Source of the DNA: Pseudomonas putida
GTDB taxonomy: Bacteria; Pseudomonadota; Gammaproteobacteria; Pseudomonadales; Pseudomonadaceae
Direction of reading: 5' to 3'
DNA length: 64,000 nt
Assembly: GCF_016406145.1 (NCBI RefSeq)
Contig: NZ_CP066306.1
Location: forward strand, 868,001 to 932,000
Shown: positions 36,583-46,133 of the stretch, piece after piece
How positions within the stretch are numbered: position 1 is the first letter of the stretch
How the letters are laid out: each line of letters begins with the position of its first letter
The notes under the pieces: generated by a model
The model's database searches: none
Told to the model about the DNA's origin: nothing
The model's input: the letters and a program-made list of their open reading frames with translations, nothing else
Translations under genes and position numbers: made by a program

Positions 36583-37023
36583 TTAAGCGCTTGGTTCCGG
36601 GCGCTTGTCGAAATTCCGACGAACGTGCATCTCAGCCAGTTCACGTTCCAGCTCGACCTGGCGGCTGACATCCTTCTGGATGCCGATGAAATACGTGCGA
36701 TGATCGGCATCGCATTTCACCGGCGTGATCGACAACTCGTTCCAGAAGGCGCTGCCGTCCTTGCGGTAGTTGCGCAGGACTTCGCGGCATGGACGGCCTT
36801 CGGCCAGCGCCTTGCGGATGCGTGCACGGGCAAGTTGGTCCCGGTCATCGCCCTGCAGGAAACGGCAATCCTGGTAAAGGATCTCGTCGCGGCTGTAGCC
36901 GGTCAGGCGCTCGAACGCCGGATTGACGTAGATCAGAATGGTGTCATCGCCTTCCTGTTCGGCGACCACGATGCCGTCGTTGGACGCATCGACCATCGAT
37001 TGCAGCAGTTGTGCGTTGATCAT
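36583..37023 (-). CDS. short LOV blue-light photoreceptor (PpSB1-LOV type)
   Basis: A 146-residue single-domain LOV protein with no effector domain. The flavin-adduct cysteine is Cys53 in YQDCRFLQGDDRDQ; ILIYVNPAFERLTGYSRDEIL and NYRKDGSAFWNELSITPV are standard LOV strands, and a C-terminal helix (SRQVELERELAEMH) follows. Length and sequence match PpSB1-LOV of P. putida. An in-frame ATG at 37050 would add nine residues; I prefer 37023, the start of the characterised protein. The gene precedes the PilZ-like gene. Confidence 0.92.
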   Translation of the reverse strand: MINAQLLQSMVDASNDGIVVAEQEGDDTILIYVNPAFERLTGYSRDEILYQDCRFLQGDDRDQLARARIRKALAEGRPCREVLRNYRKDGSAFWNELSITPVKCDADHRTYFIGIQKDVSRQVELERELAEMHVRRNFDKRPEPSA

Positions 37024-37124
37024 GTCCGGGCCAGTAGGCAAAGGGGGCATAGGTTAGGCGGCCTTTTGCCACCGTCGGATGCTAGTATCCTACGTTTTCA
37101 CTCAGTTTCGGAATCCATCTCTCG

Positions 37125-37580
37125 ATGAAAATCGCCATTATTTCCGGCTCCGTGTACGGTACTGCCGAAGAAGTTGCCCGTCATGCCGAGTCGCTGCTCA
37201 AGGCTGCAGGCCATGATGCCTGGCACGCTGCCCGCGCCACCCAACAGGATCTCGAAGGTTTTGCGCCAGAAGCGTTGCTGGCAGTGACCTCCACCACCGG
37301 CATGGGTGAGCTGCCGGACAACCTCATGCCGCTGTACAGCAGCATCCGTGACACCCTGCCCGCAGCCTGGCGTGGCTTGCCGGGGGCGGTCATTGCTTTG
37401 GGCGATTCCAGTTATGGCGATACTTACTGCGGCGGTGGCGAGCAGTTGCGTGAGCTGTTTGCCGAACTGGGTGTGCGTGAACTGCAGCCGATGCTCAAGC
37501 TCGATGCCAGCGAGACAGTAACCCCGGAGACTGACGCCGAACCGTGGTTGGCAGCATTTGCCCAGGCCCTGACGGCCTGA
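37125..37580 (+). CDS. flavodoxin (MioC-like)
   Basis: A 151-residue flavodoxin. The FMN phosphate loop is SGSVYGTAEEVA, followed by TSTTGMGELPDN and LGDSSYGDTYCGGG for the isoalloxazine site. It is likely an electron carrier of the MioC type. It is monocistronic, divergent from the LOV gene, and may share a promoter region of about 100 bases with it. Confidence 0.88.
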   Translation: MKIAIISGSVYGTAEEVARHAESLLKAAGHDAWHAARATQQDLEGFAPEALLAVTSTTGMGELPDNLMPLYSSIRDTLPAAWRGLPGAVIALGDSSYGDTYCGGGEQLRELFAELGVRELQPMLKLDASETVTPETDAEPWLAAFAQALTA

Positions 37581-37785
37581 AGTTGTGGTGGCGAGCCTTT
37601 CGGCTGTGACCGTTCGTGCCACTGACTCGCTCGGTCATCAAGCTGGCTGTCAACGCAAGTTTCACCGAGTGGGCGGCTGACTAGACTCAGCCTCGACATA
37701 GAGAGCACATGTATGTGCCGAGGTGACATGCAATGAACGCAGCCTTGCCCTATAACCACAACCGTTGCATACCGGGACGAACCTG

Positions 37786-38691
37786 ATGCCTTTGGCCGAG
37801 ATACCATTGTGCGTCTGGCGTACCCGGAGTCAGTGTTTTTCATTCCGGGGCCAGAGCATACGCTACTGGTCCGCAGGGCAAGGAGAGCCTCTGCTGCTGT
37901 TGCATGGATTCCCGACGGCAAGTTGGGATTGGCATTACCTCTGGACGCCGCTGGCCCAGCGCTTTCGCCTCATCGCCTGCGACATGCTCGGCTTTGGCGA
38001 TTCGGCCAAGCCGCTCAACCATGGCTACAGCCTGATCGAGCAAGCAGACCTGCAGCAGGCCTTGCTCGCCCACCTCGAGGTCGACCAGCCTGTGCACCTG
38101 CTGGCACACGATTACGGCGGCAGTGTGGCCCAAGAGTTGCTGGCTCGACACCATGAACAGCGTGCGGACATCGCCAGTTGCGTGTTCCTCAACAGCGGTC
38201 TGTTCCCTGAAAGCTGCCGGGTGCTGTTGATACAGAAGTTGCTGCTCAGCCGCCTGGGTTGGCTGGTGGCGCGTTCGTTCGGGCGCGACGACCTGGTGCG
38301 CAACGTCAGCCAGGTCTATGGGCCGTGCACTCACCCCAGCGAAAGCGCGCTGGATGACTTCTGGAGCCTGATCGCTTCCAACGGCGGCACTCGCATCCTG
38401 CACAAACTGGTAGGTTTCGTGACCGAGCGCAGGCTGCATCGCGAACGCTGGGTGGGTGCGCTGCAGCGCGAGGGCGTGCCGCTGCGTTTTATCAACGGCG
38501 TGGTCGATCCGCTTAGCGGAGCGCAGATGGTCGAGCGTTACCGGCAACTGGTGCCCAACCCGGACATCGTGCAATTGCAGGGCATTGGCCATTACCCGCA
38601 CACCGAAGCCCCTGCGCAGGTATTGCGCCACTACCTGGCCTTTCGCGAACAGCCGCTGAGCTACCTCCCGCAAAAAATGGCCTGGTCCTGA
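37786..38691 (+). CDS. alpha/beta hydrolase (haloalkane dehalogenase/epoxide hydrolase-like)
   Basis: A 301-residue alpha/beta-hydrolase: the oxyanion motif LLLLHGFPTASWDW, DMLGFGDSAKP, and the elbow LLAHDYGGSVAQ, where the nucleophile is Asp rather than Ser. Asp nucleophiles occur in epoxide hydrolases and haloalkane dehalogenases. The acid and His are likely in VVDPLSGAQM and GIGHYPHTEAP. The substrate is unknown. It starts at ATG 37786 (an upstream TTG is possible) and precedes the SDR gene by 113 bases. Confidence 0.82.
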   Translation: MPLAEIPLCVWRTRSQCFSFRGQSIRYWSAGQGEPLLLLHGFPTASWDWHYLWTPLAQRFRLIACDMLGFGDSAKPLNHGYSLIEQADLQQALLAHLEVDQPVHLLAHDYGGSVAQELLARHHEQRADIASCVFLNSGLFPESCRVLLIQKLLLSRLGWLVARSFGRDDLVRNVSQVYGPCTHPSESALDDFWSLIASNGGTRILHKLVGFVTERRLHRERWVGALQREGVPLRFINGVVDPLSGAQMVERYRQLVPNPDIVQLQGIGHYPHTEAPAQVLRHYLAFREQPLSYLPQKMAWS

Positions 38692-38804
38692 GCGACTGAC
38701 ATCGTTGCGCGTTATCGCCTGGCATTCAGCCTGAGTGAGCTTGATTGTCCGCTGGCAGGTGCTGGTGGACACTCGAGTCCTTCAACCTATCTGGAGCCAG
38801 GAGC

Positions 38805-39725
38805 ATGAGCGAGCCGGTACGTCTGCAAGACCGTGTGGTGATCGTCACAGGGGCCGGTGGTGGCCTGGGCCGCGCCCATGCACTGCTGTTCGCCGCGCGT
38901 GGCGCCAAGGTGGTGGTCAACGATCTTGGGGGGTCTACCCACGGGGAAGGCGCCAGCGCTTCAGCGGCCGATCGGGTTGTCGATGAGATCTGCGCCGCTG
39001 GAGGCATGGCTGTGGCCAATCACGACTCCGTTGGTGACGGCGCACGCATCGTCGAACAGGCGCTGGACTGTTTTGGGCGGGTCGATGTGCTGGTGAACAA
39101 TGCCGGCATCCTGCGCGACAAGACCTTCCACAAGATGGACGACAGCGATTGGGATCAGGTTTACCAAGTCCATGTCGAGGGCGCCTACAAGGTCACCCGC
39201 GCTGCCTGGCCCCATTTACGCGAGCAGAACTGGGGGCGGGTGATCTTCACCGCTTCGACCTCTGGGATCTATGGCAACTTCGGCCAGGCCAATTACGGCA
39301 TGGCCAAGCTTGGCTTATATGGCTTGACCCGTACCCTGGCCATCGAAGGGCGCAAACACGGCGTGTTGGTCAATGCCATCGCGCCTACCGGTGGCACGCG
39401 CATGACCGAAGGGCTGATACCGGCACAGGTGTTCGAACGCCTCAAGCCTGAACTGGTCAGCCCCCTGGTGGTTTACCTGGGTAGCGAGCAGTGTCAGAGC
39501 AGCGGTGAGCTGTTCGAGGTGGGCGGGGGCTGGATTGGCAAGGTGCGCTGGGAGCGTAGCCTGGGTGTCGGCTTCGACCCGAGGGAAGGTTTTAGCCCTG
39601 AGCAGGTGGCTGACAGCTGGGCGCAGATTGGTGATTTCGCTGAGGCGATACACCCGCAGGACAGCTTGCAGGCGTTGCAGCAGATGATGGCGAACCTGCA
39701 GCAGTATCCGCTGCAGCGTCCTTGA
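38805..39725 (+). CDS. short-chain dehydrogenase ((R)-3-hydroxyacyl-CoA dehydrogenase-like)
   Basis: A 306-residue SDR like the first domain of peroxisomal multifunctional enzyme 2. Nucleotide binding is VVIVTGAGGGLGRAHALLFAARGAKVVVNDLGG-type (TGxxxGxG), with NNAGILRDKTFHKM and the active site STSGIYGNFGQANYGMAK (S, Y-x3-K). It probably oxidises a hydroxyacyl-CoA or steroid-like hydroxyl. GGAG lies eight bases ahead of the ATG. The preceding hydrolase may be in the same transcript. Confidence 0.86.
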   Translation: MSEPVRLQDRVVIVTGAGGGLGRAHALLFAARGAKVVVNDLGGSTHGEGASASAADRVVDEICAAGGMAVANHDSVGDGARIVEQALDCFGRVDVLVNNAGILRDKTFHKMDDSDWDQVYQVHVEGAYKVTRAAWPHLREQNWGRVIFTASTSGIYGNFGQANYGMAKLGLYGLTRTLAIEGRKHGVLVNAIAPTGGTRMTEGLIPAQVFERLKPELVSPLVVYLGSEQCQSSGELFEVGGGWIGKVRWERSLGVGFDPREGFSPEQVADSWAQIGDFAEAIHPQDSLQALQQMMANLQQYPLQRP

Positions 39726-39812
39726 GATCGAGCTCCATCGCGGTCGGCGCTCGGTCTGCTGGCCGCCAGAACAGTCAAGGCATGCGCCACCAACGCACTG
39801 TAAACAACCGAC

Positions 39813-39840
39813 AAAAAAAAGCCGCTGCAAGCGCAGCGGC
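39813..39840 (-). terminator. strong minus-strand terminator downstream of hmgR
   Basis: GCCGCTGC-AAGC-GCAGCGGC next to eight A on the plus strand, i.e. a perfect eight-base stem with a T tract on the minus strand. The 182-base stretch between it and the hmgR stop (39841-40022) has no gene; it could be a long 3' UTR or a small RNA gene ending here. Confidence 0.8.
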
Positions 39841-40022
39841 CAATCGAGACGTCAGATCAAGGAGCTTCAAAATCAACGTCGGTGAACCTCGCAGGCCTGA
39901 AAGGCGGGGGGAGTGCCCTTCATGCCGGCCAGTGATTCAAGAATAAGCGCTTGATCCGGCAGGAAAAATAGCCGCTTGCGACATTCACCTTTACGTTTCA
40001 GGCAACAGTGCCACAGCCCGTC

Positions 40023-40805
40023 TCAGGCCTTCGGTGCGTAACCCATGCGCCAGCTGGTATCACGCGCTGCTGCCAGCAGGCGCTGCGCCGCCGGCCCATG
40101 TTCATCGGCGTGAAAGATCGAGGTCGGCCCTACCACGGTCATCACCGCGGCGATCTGCCCCATGGCATTGAACACGGGGGCCGAGAGCGCATCCACGCCC
40201 GGCATCAGCAAACCGTGCACATGGTGCAGGCCCCGTTCGCGAATGCCTGCCAGCAGCCGGTCGTAATCGCTCGCGCTTTGCTGCAGCACGGCCAGTTCCT
40301 TGTCGCGCAGCTCCAGGGTTTCGCGCTCAGGCAAGTACGCGGCAAACACCAGCCCGGTAGAGGAACTGAGCAGCGGCAACACCGAGCCGATCTGGGTCAC
40401 CACCGTCACCGCCCGTACAGCAGGCTCGATGCTGACCACCGTTGCTCCCTGATTGCCCCACACGGCGATGAAGCAGCTTTCGTTGAGCTCGTCGCGAAGC
40501 TGCGACAAGGGCAGCGCCGCCAGCTTCAGCACATCAATGCTGCCCAACGCTGCCAGCCCCACGCGCAATGCTTCACGGCCAAGCCCGTAGTGGTTGGTGG
40601 CCGCATCCTGCTCGGCAAAACCACTGGCAATGAGTGCTTGCAGGTAACGGTGCACTTTGCTCGCGGGCATCTGCACGTGCTCGGCCAACCGCGACAGGGA
40701 GGTGGACGGCGAGAGCTCGGCGAGGGCCTTGAGGATGTCGGTGCCGACTTCCGCCGAGCGGACCTTCTGCTTGCCGTTGTCGGTGGGGGAGCTGGCTTTG
40801 GCCAT
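40023..40805 (-). CDS. hmgR: IclR-type repressor of the homogentisate pathway
   Basis: A 260-residue IclR regulator: winged helix at residues about 15-70 (ADILKALAELSPSTSLSRLAEHVQMPASKVHRYL-like) and an effector domain with SCFIAVWGNQGATVVS and GLLMPGVDALSAPVF. It is divergent from hmgA, with a 17-bp palindrome between them (40878-40894) that is the known HmgR operator of P. putida; homogentisate is its inducer there. Self-control is likely since the operator also faces its own promoter. Confidence 0.93.
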   Translation of the reverse strand: MAKASSPTDNGKQKVRSAEVGTDILKALAELSPSTSLSRLAEHVQMPASKVHRYLQALIASGFAEQDAATNHYGLGREALRVGLAALGSIDVLKLAALPLSQLRDELNESCFIAVWGNQGATVVSIEPAVRAVTVVTQIGSVLPLLSSSTGLVFAAYLPERETLELRDKELAVLQQSASDYDRLLAGIRERGLHHVHGLLMPGVDALSAPVFNAMGQIAAVMTVVGPTSIFHADEHGPAAQRLLAAARDTSWRMGYAPKA

Positions 40806-40877
40806 GGGTTGGGTTTTCCGGATTCGTCGAGTCGCGCCTTTATAGCTTGACGGGTTGCACGGAGCAAATTACGTTAT

Positions 40878-40894
40878 TCGTAATCTGATTACGA
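40878..40894. promoter_or_regulatory. HmgR operator
   Basis: TCGTAATCTGATTACGA is a 17-base palindrome (eight-base arms around one base), 25 bases before the hmgA start. It is the motif reported as the HmgR-binding site in P. putida. Confidence 0.9.
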
Positions 40895-40918
40895 TAAAAA
40901 CAAAATCCGGAGGCATCG

Positions 40919-42220
40919 ATGAACCGCGACACGTCGCCCGACCTTCAGTACCTGAGCGGCTTCGGCAATGAGTTCGCCAGTGAAGCCCTGCCCGGGGCCC
41001 TGCCCGTCGGGCAAAATTCTCCGCAGAAGGCCCCCTACGGCCTGTATGCCGAGCTACTGTCGGGTACGGCGTTCACCATGGCGCGCAGCGAACTGCGCCG
41101 GACCTGGCTGTATCGCATTCGCCCGTCCGCCCTGCACCCGCGCTTTGAACGGCTGGCGCGTCAGCCACTGAACGGGCCGCTGGGCGGCGTCACCCCCAAT
41201 CGCCTGCGTTGGAACCCTCAACCGCTCCCAACTGAACCGACTGACTTCATCGAAGGCTGGCTGCCGATGGTGGCCAATTCGGCTGCGGACAAACCGGCGG
41301 GGGTGAGTGTCTATATCTACTGCGCCAACCGCTCGATGGAACGGGTGTTCTTCAACGCTGACGGTGAACTGCTGATAGTGCCGGAGCAGGGCCGCCTGCG
41401 CATCGCCACTGAGCTGGGGCTGCTGGAGGTCGAGCCGCAGGAAATCGCCGTGGTACCGCGCGGCATGAAGTTTCGCGTCGAACTGCCTGATGGCCAGGCC
41501 CGGGGCTACATTGCCGAGAACCACGGCGCGCCGTTGCGCCTGCCGGACCTGGGTCCGATCGGCAGCAACGGGCTGGCCAACCCCCGAGACTTCCTGGCCC
41601 CGGTAGCGCACTACGAGGAGGCTGAAGGCCCGGTACAGCTGGTGCAGAAGTTTCTGGGTGAACACTGGGCCTGCGAGCTGCAGCACTCACCACTGGACGT
41701 GGTCGCCTGGCACGGCAGTAACGTGCCCTACAAGTATGACCTGCGTCGTTTCAACACCCTCGGCACGGTCAGCTTCGATCACCCCGATCCGTCGATCTTC
41801 ACCGTATTGACGTCACCGACCAGCGTGCATGGTCTGGCCAACATGGACTTCGTGATCTTCCCTCCGCGCTGGATGGTGGCCGAGAACACCTTCCGTCCAC
41901 CGTGGTTCCACCGCAACCTGATGAACGAATTCATGGGCCTGATCAGCGGTGCCTACGATGCCAAGGCCGAAGGTTTCCTGCCCGGTGGCGCTTCGCTGCA
42001 CGGTGTAATGAGCGCCCACGGGCCCGATGCCGAGACCTGCGAAAAAGCCATTGCCGCCGACCTCGCACCGCACAAGATCGACAACACCATGGCCTTCATG
42101 TTCGAGACCAGCCAGGTGCTGCGCCCGAGCCTGCAGGCGCTCGAGTGCCCGCAGTTGCAGGCCGACTACGATAGTTGCTGGGCCACCTTGCCGAGCACCT
42201 TCAACCCGAACCGGAGATAA
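40919..42220 (+). CDS. hmgA: homogentisate 1,2-dioxygenase
   Basis: A 433-residue iron(II) dioxygenase that opens the homogentisate ring to maleylacetoacetate in tyrosine and phenylalanine breakdown. Marks include [20 protein letters not shown] near the N-terminus, [19 protein letters not shown], and the metal-site segment [16 protein letters not shown] (His, Glu). The start follows CCGGAGG. fahA follows after three bases and maiA after twelve more, so hmgA-fahA-maiA is one operon under HmgR. Confidence 0.97.
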   Translation: MNRDTSPDLQYLSGFGNEFASEALPGALPVGQNSPQKAPYGLYAELLSGTAFTMARSELRRTWLYRIRPSALHPRFERLARQPLNGPLGGVTPNRLRWNPQPLPTEPTDFIEGWLPMVANSAADKPAGVSVYIYCANRSMERVFFNADGELLIVPEQGRLRIATELGLLEVEPQEIAVVPRGMKFRVELPDGQARGYIAENHGAPLRLPDLGPIGSNGLANPRDFLAPVAHYEEAEGPVQLVQKFLGEHWACELQHSPLDVVAWHGSNVPYKYDLRRFNTLGTVSFDHPDPSIFTVLTSPTSVHGLANMDFVIFPPRWMVAENTFRPPWFHRNLMNEFMGLISGAYDAKAEGFLPGGASLHGVMSAHGPDAETCEKAIAADLAPHKIDNTMAFMFETSQVLRPSLQALECPQLQADYDSCWATLPSTFNPNRR

Positions 42221-42223
42221 CCC

Positions 42224-43516
42224 ATGAACCAGTCCGCCATTGCCCGTAGCTGGGTCGAGCACGCCAACGGGCACAGCGACTTCCCGCTGCAGAACCTGCC
42301 GTTGGGCATCTTCAGCCGCCCAGGTGAAACGCTGCGCTGCGGCGTTGCCATCGGTGATGCGATTCTCGACCTGGAGGCCGTGCTGGCTGCCGGGCTGTTC
42401 GAAGGCCAGGCCAAGGCCGCCGTGGAGGCTACCCGTGGTGGCGCGCTGAACGCCTTTTTCGCCCTCGGCCGAGAGGCCCGCGTGGCGTTGCGCGAGCGGT
42501 TGTTGGCGCTGTTGGGCGAACACAGCGAGCATCAGGCTGTGCTCAAGGGCGCGCTGCATCCTGCCAGTGATTGCCAGTTGCATTTGCCAGCCAAGGTCGG
42601 CGACTACACCGATTTCTACGTAGGCATCCAGCACGCTACCAACGTCGGCAAGCTGTTCCGCCCCGATAACCCACTGCTGCCCAACTACAAGTACGTTCCG
42701 ATCGGCTACCACGGCCGCGCCTCGACGCTGCGCCCGTCAGGCACCGATGTACGCCGCCCCAAGGGCCAGACGCTACCCGCCGGGCACACCGAACCGAGCT
42801 TCGGCCCGTGCGCGCGCCTGGATTACGAACTTGAGCTGGGTATCTGGATTGCCCGGGGTAACGAGATGGGACAGGCGATTCCGATCGCTGAAGCCGATCA
42901 GCACCTGGCTGGCCTGTGCCTGCTCAACGATTGGTCGGCGCGTGATATCCAGGCCTGGGAATACCAGCCGCTGGGGCCGTTCCTGTCCAAGAGCTTCATC
43001 ACCACGCTGTCGCCCTGGGTGGTCACCGCCGAGGCCCTGGAGCCTTTCCGCTGCGCCCAGCCGGCGCGCCCGCAAGGTGATCCACAACCGTTGCCCTACC
43101 TGCTTGACCCGCGTGACCAGGCCAGTGGCGCCTTCGACATCGAGCTGGAAGTGCTGCTGATCACCGAGCGCATGCGTGAGCAGGGCTTGCCGGCCCACCG
43201 CCTGGCGCTGAGCAACACCCTGAACATGTACTGGACAGTGGCGCAGCTGATTGCCCATCACAGTGTCAACGGCTGCCAGTTGCAGCCAGGCGACCTGTTC
43301 GGCTCGGGCACGCTGTCCGGCGCTTCGCCCGATGCCTACGGCAGCCTGCTGGAGACCACCTTGGGTGGCAAGCAGCCGGTGGAGCTGGCCAGTGGCGAGC
43401 AGCGCAAGTTCCTCGAGGACGGCGATGAGATCATCCTGCGTGCCCGTTGCAAGCGTGACGGTGTGGCCAGCATCGGCTTTGGTGAGTGCCGCGGCAAGAT
43501 CATCGCCGCTAACTGA
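42224..43516 (+). CDS. fahA: fumarylacetoacetase
   Basis: A 430-residue hydrolase cleaving fumarylacetoacetate to fumarate and acetoacetate, the last step of the pathway. Family segments: VGDYTDFYVGIQHATNVGKLFRP, PVGYHGR-like PIGYHGRASTL, YELELGIWIA (metal-ligand Glu residues) and LLNDWSARDIQAWEY. It starts three bases after the hmgA stop, behind GGAG inside the end of hmgA. Confidence 0.96.
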   Translation: MNQSAIARSWVEHANGHSDFPLQNLPLGIFSRPGETLRCGVAIGDAILDLEAVLAAGLFEGQAKAAVEATRGGALNAFFALGREARVALRERLLALLGEHSEHQAVLKGALHPASDCQLHLPAKVGDYTDFYVGIQHATNVGKLFRPDNPLLPNYKYVPIGYHGRASTLRPSGTDVRRPKGQTLPAGHTEPSFGPCARLDYELELGIWIARGNEMGQAIPIAEADQHLAGLCLLNDWSARDIQAWEYQPLGPFLSKSFITTLSPWVVTAEALEPFRCAQPARPQGDPQPLPYLLDPRDQASGAFDIELEVLLITERMREQGLPAHRLALSNTLNMYWTVAQLIAHHSVNGCQLQPGDLFGSGTLSGASPDAYGSLLETTLGGKQPVELASGEQRKFLEDGDEIILRARCKRDGVASIGFGECRGKIIAAN

Positions 43517-43528
43517 GGGAGCAGGGCA

Positions 43529-44161
43529 ATGGAGCTGTACACCTACTACCGTTCCACCTCCTCCTACCGGGTGCGCATTGCCCTGGCGCTCAAGGGCCTG
43601 GATTACCAGGCCCTGCCTGTCAATCTGCTCAAGGGCGAGCAGCGCGGTACCGAGTATGGAGCGGTGAATCCGCAGGGCCGGGTACCGGCTCTACGCACCG
43701 ACGATGCCCAACTGCTGGTGCAGTCACCGGCGATCATCGAGTACCTGGAAGAGGTTTATCCACAGCCTGCACTGTTGCCCAGTGGCGCTGCAGCGAGGGC
43801 CAAGGTGCGCGGTGTGGCGGCGATCATAGGTTGCGATATCCATCCGTTGCACAACGTCAGTGTGCTCAACCAGTTGCGCCAGTTGGGCCATGACGAGGCA
43901 CAGGTCAACCAGTGGATTGCCCACTGGATTGGCCAAGGCCTGGCGGCTGTAGAGCAGCTGATCGGCGATGATGGTTACTGCTTTGGTGAGGCGCCGGGGC
44001 TGGCGGACGTCTATCTGGTTCCGCAGCTCTATGCCGCCGAGCGCTTCAACATCGGCCTTGGCAGCTATCCGCGTATCAGCCGGGTTGCGGCATTGGCCGC
44101 CAGGCATGCTGCATTCGCCAAAGCGCATCCGTCCTGCCAGCCGGATACCCCGGCTCAGTGA
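43529..44161 (+). CDS. maiA: maleylacetoacetate isomerase
   Basis: A 210-residue glutathione-S-transferase zeta-class protein that isomerises maleylacetoacetate to fumarylacetoacetate. The glutathione-site motif is YYRSTSSYRVRIALALKGL (SSxxxR/CxxxR position), with VQSPAIIEYLEE and the C-terminal helix core PGLADVYLVPQ. It is last in the hmg operon and overlaps the end of the convergent SirB1-like gene by seven bases. Confidence 0.95.
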   Translation: MELYTYYRSTSSYRVRIALALKGLDYQALPVNLLKGEQRGTEYGAVNPQGRVPALRTDDAQLLVQSPAIIEYLEEVYPQPALLPSGAAARAKVRGVAAIIGCDIHPLHNVSVLNQLRQLGHDEAQVNQWIAHWIGQGLAAVEQLIGDDGYCFGEAPGLADVYLVPQLYAAERFNIGLGSYPRISRVAALAARHAAFAKAHPSCQPDTPAQ

Positions 44162-44961
44162 ATCGAACGGTTCGCCAGCGGTAGCTGGCCGATACGTTCG
44201 GACAGCTTCAGGCGCTGGACCGGATCCTCGGTGAGCAGCAAGGCATGCTCCAGGTCGAAGCGTTCGGCCTGCGGGCAGTCGAGGTGTTGGTAGAGCGAGG
44301 CGCGGGTCATGTAGTCGCTGACTTGCACCGGGCCCAGCTGCATGACCCGTTCGGCGTCGATCAGCGCGGCCAGGTGGTTGTCATTGCTGATATGCAGCTG
44401 GCGCAAATTACGCGAAAGGCGCTGCAGCATCTGGGCCGGGCTGGCCGTGCGCAGGTGCTCGGCTGTCAGCGGCACATGGGGGCCAAACTGGCGGGCCAGC
44501 AACTCGCGGCAATCATTGGGATACAGGCGCCGGCCACCGCAAGGGTCGAGCAGGTGATCGGCACCGGGTACGCGCAGCAGAAAGTGCCCTGGGAATGCCA
44601 CACCCTCCAGTGCTATGGACAGGCGCCGGGCCAGCTCCAGGGTGATGATGGCTAGCGCCAGCGGTTGGCCCCGGCGGCGCTGCAAAACCCTGTCCATCAG
44701 TGCCGCCTGCGGGCGCAGTGGGTGGAATTCATCCTGCTGGAAGCCCAGCGCATTGAGTTGGCGTAGCAGTGGCTGAGCCAGCTCGCACACCGGCAGCATC
44801 GGCAGGCTGGCACTGATTTCGGCTTGCAGGTTGTGCAGGCTGGCAAGGCTGGTTGCGGGCTCGACCTTGCGATCGTGCTCGGCGGCAATCCACAAGGCAG
44901 CTTCCAGCAAGGCGACCGGTTCGCGTTCCAGGCAGGCCAGGCAGGCTTGGCGTGGGTTCAT
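44155..44961 (-). CDS. SirB1/transglutaminase-like TPR protein
   Basis: A 268-residue protein of the SirB1 family: N-terminal transglutaminase-like domain (RVLQRRRGQPLALAIITLELARRL, VAFPGHFLLRVP, DPCGGRRLYPNDC) and a C-terminal TPR region of about 75 residues. The catalytic Cys expected in transglutaminases is not obvious; GQPLALAIIT replaces the usual Cys context. The function is unknown. Confidence 0.8.
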   Translation of the reverse strand: MNPRQACLACLEREPVALLEAALWIAAEHDRKVEPATSLASLHNLQAEISASLPMLPVCELAQPLLRQLNALGFQQDEFHPLRPQAALMDRVLQRRRGQPLALAIITLELARRLSIALEGVAFPGHFLLRVPGADHLLDPCGGRRLYPNDCRELLARQFGPHVPLTAEHLRTASPAQMLQRLSRNLRQLHISNDNHLAALIDAERVMQLGPVQVSDYMTRASLYQHLDCPQAERFDLEHALLLTEDPVQRLKLSERIGQLPLANRSIH

Positions 44962-45086
44962 GGGGGCATCTCCGCATACCCTTGAGTAATAGCGCTGGCG
45001 TCGTGATTCGTCCAGTGGTCCGGTCGCAGCTTGGTGTGCATGTGGATGCCTATACTGCTAGGAGCACCTCCCAGGGGAGCCCGCCG

Positions 45087-46106
45087 ATGTTCGCGCTGAT
45101 GCAAAGCACCCGCACTCAGTCACTACACCTCTTCACCGACCCGAAAACCGGCCTCAAGGCTGTGGTGGCCATTCATAACGAGATTCGAGGCCCGGCGCTG
45201 GGAGGTTGCCGCTACCTGCCCTATGCAGACGACGAGAGCGCCATGGCCGATGCCATCCGACTGGCGCAAGGCATGAGCTACAAGGCGGCGCTGGCCGGGC
45301 TGGCATTGGGGGGTGGCAAGGCGGTGGTCATGCGCAACCCGCACGTGGAAAATCGCGCGGCGCTGTTCGAGACCCTGGGGCACTTCATCGATACCCTGCA
45401 GGGGCGTTTCATCATCGCTGTGGACAGCGGCACCTCCACGCTGGACATGGATTGCATCGCCCAGAGTACGCCCCATGTGACCAGCACAACGGCCTCGGGT
45501 GATCCCTCGCCGCATGCGGCCATGGGGGTATTCGCCGGCATCCGTGCAACCTGCCTGGCCCGCTTGGGCAGCAGCGACCTCAAAGGCTTGCGCATTGCGG
45601 TGCAAGGCCTGGGCAATGTGGGTTACGCACTGGCCGAGCAATTGTACGCAGCAGGTGCCGAGTTGCTGGTGAGTGATCTGGACCCCGGTCGGGTGCGGCT
45701 GGCGGTGGAGCAGTTCAACGCCCATCCGGTGACCAACGATGCCTTGATCAGTACGCCCTGCGATATTTTTGCGCCATGTGGCGTGGGCCCGGTGCTCAAT
45801 GGCCAGACGGTGATGCAACTGCGCTGCGCTGCGGTGGCAGGTGCGGCGAACAACCAGCTGACCACCTTGCAAGTGGCTGACCAGCTGGAGGCTCGCGGGA
45901 TTCTTTATGCCCCGGACTACGTGATCAATGCCGGTGGTTTGATCTACGTGGCAATGAAGCACCGCGGCGAGGAGCTGGGCACCATCACCGCGCACCTGGC
46001 ACGGATCCCGACGCGCCTGACCGAGGTGTACGCTCATGCTCAGGCCGAGAAGCGCTCGCCTGCGCGCGTGGCGCAAATGCTGGCGGAGCGGTTGCTATAC
46101 GGCTGA
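45087..46106 (+). CDS. leucine/phenylalanine/valine-type dehydrogenase
   Basis: A 339-residue NAD-dependent amino-acid dehydrogenase of the Glu/Leu/Phe/Val family. The catalytic Lys is in GLALGGGKAVVM; the N-terminal segment GPALGGCRYLPYADDESAMADAIRLA and the NAD site VQGLGNVGYALAEQL are typical of leucine dehydrogenases. It oxidatively deaminates branched-chain or related amino acids. It starts behind AGGGGAG. The preceding SirB1-like gene is divergent. Confidence 0.88.
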   Translation: MFALMQSTRTQSLHLFTDPKTGLKAVVAIHNEIRGPALGGCRYLPYADDESAMADAIRLAQGMSYKAALAGLALGGGKAVVMRNPHVENRAALFETLGHFIDTLQGRFIIAVDSGTSTLDMDCIAQSTPHVTSTTASGDPSPHAAMGVFAGIRATCLARLGSSDLKGLRIAVQGLGNVGYALAEQLYAAGAELLVSDLDPGRVRLAVEQFNAHPVTNDALISTPCDIFAPCGVGPVLNGQTVMQLRCAAVAGAANNQLTTLQVADQLEARGILYAPDYVINAGGLIYVAMKHRGEELGTITAHLARIPTRLTEVYAHAQAEKRSPARVAQMLAERLLYG

Positions 46107-46133
46107 AGCCGCACGGCGGCCCGGCCGTCGACA

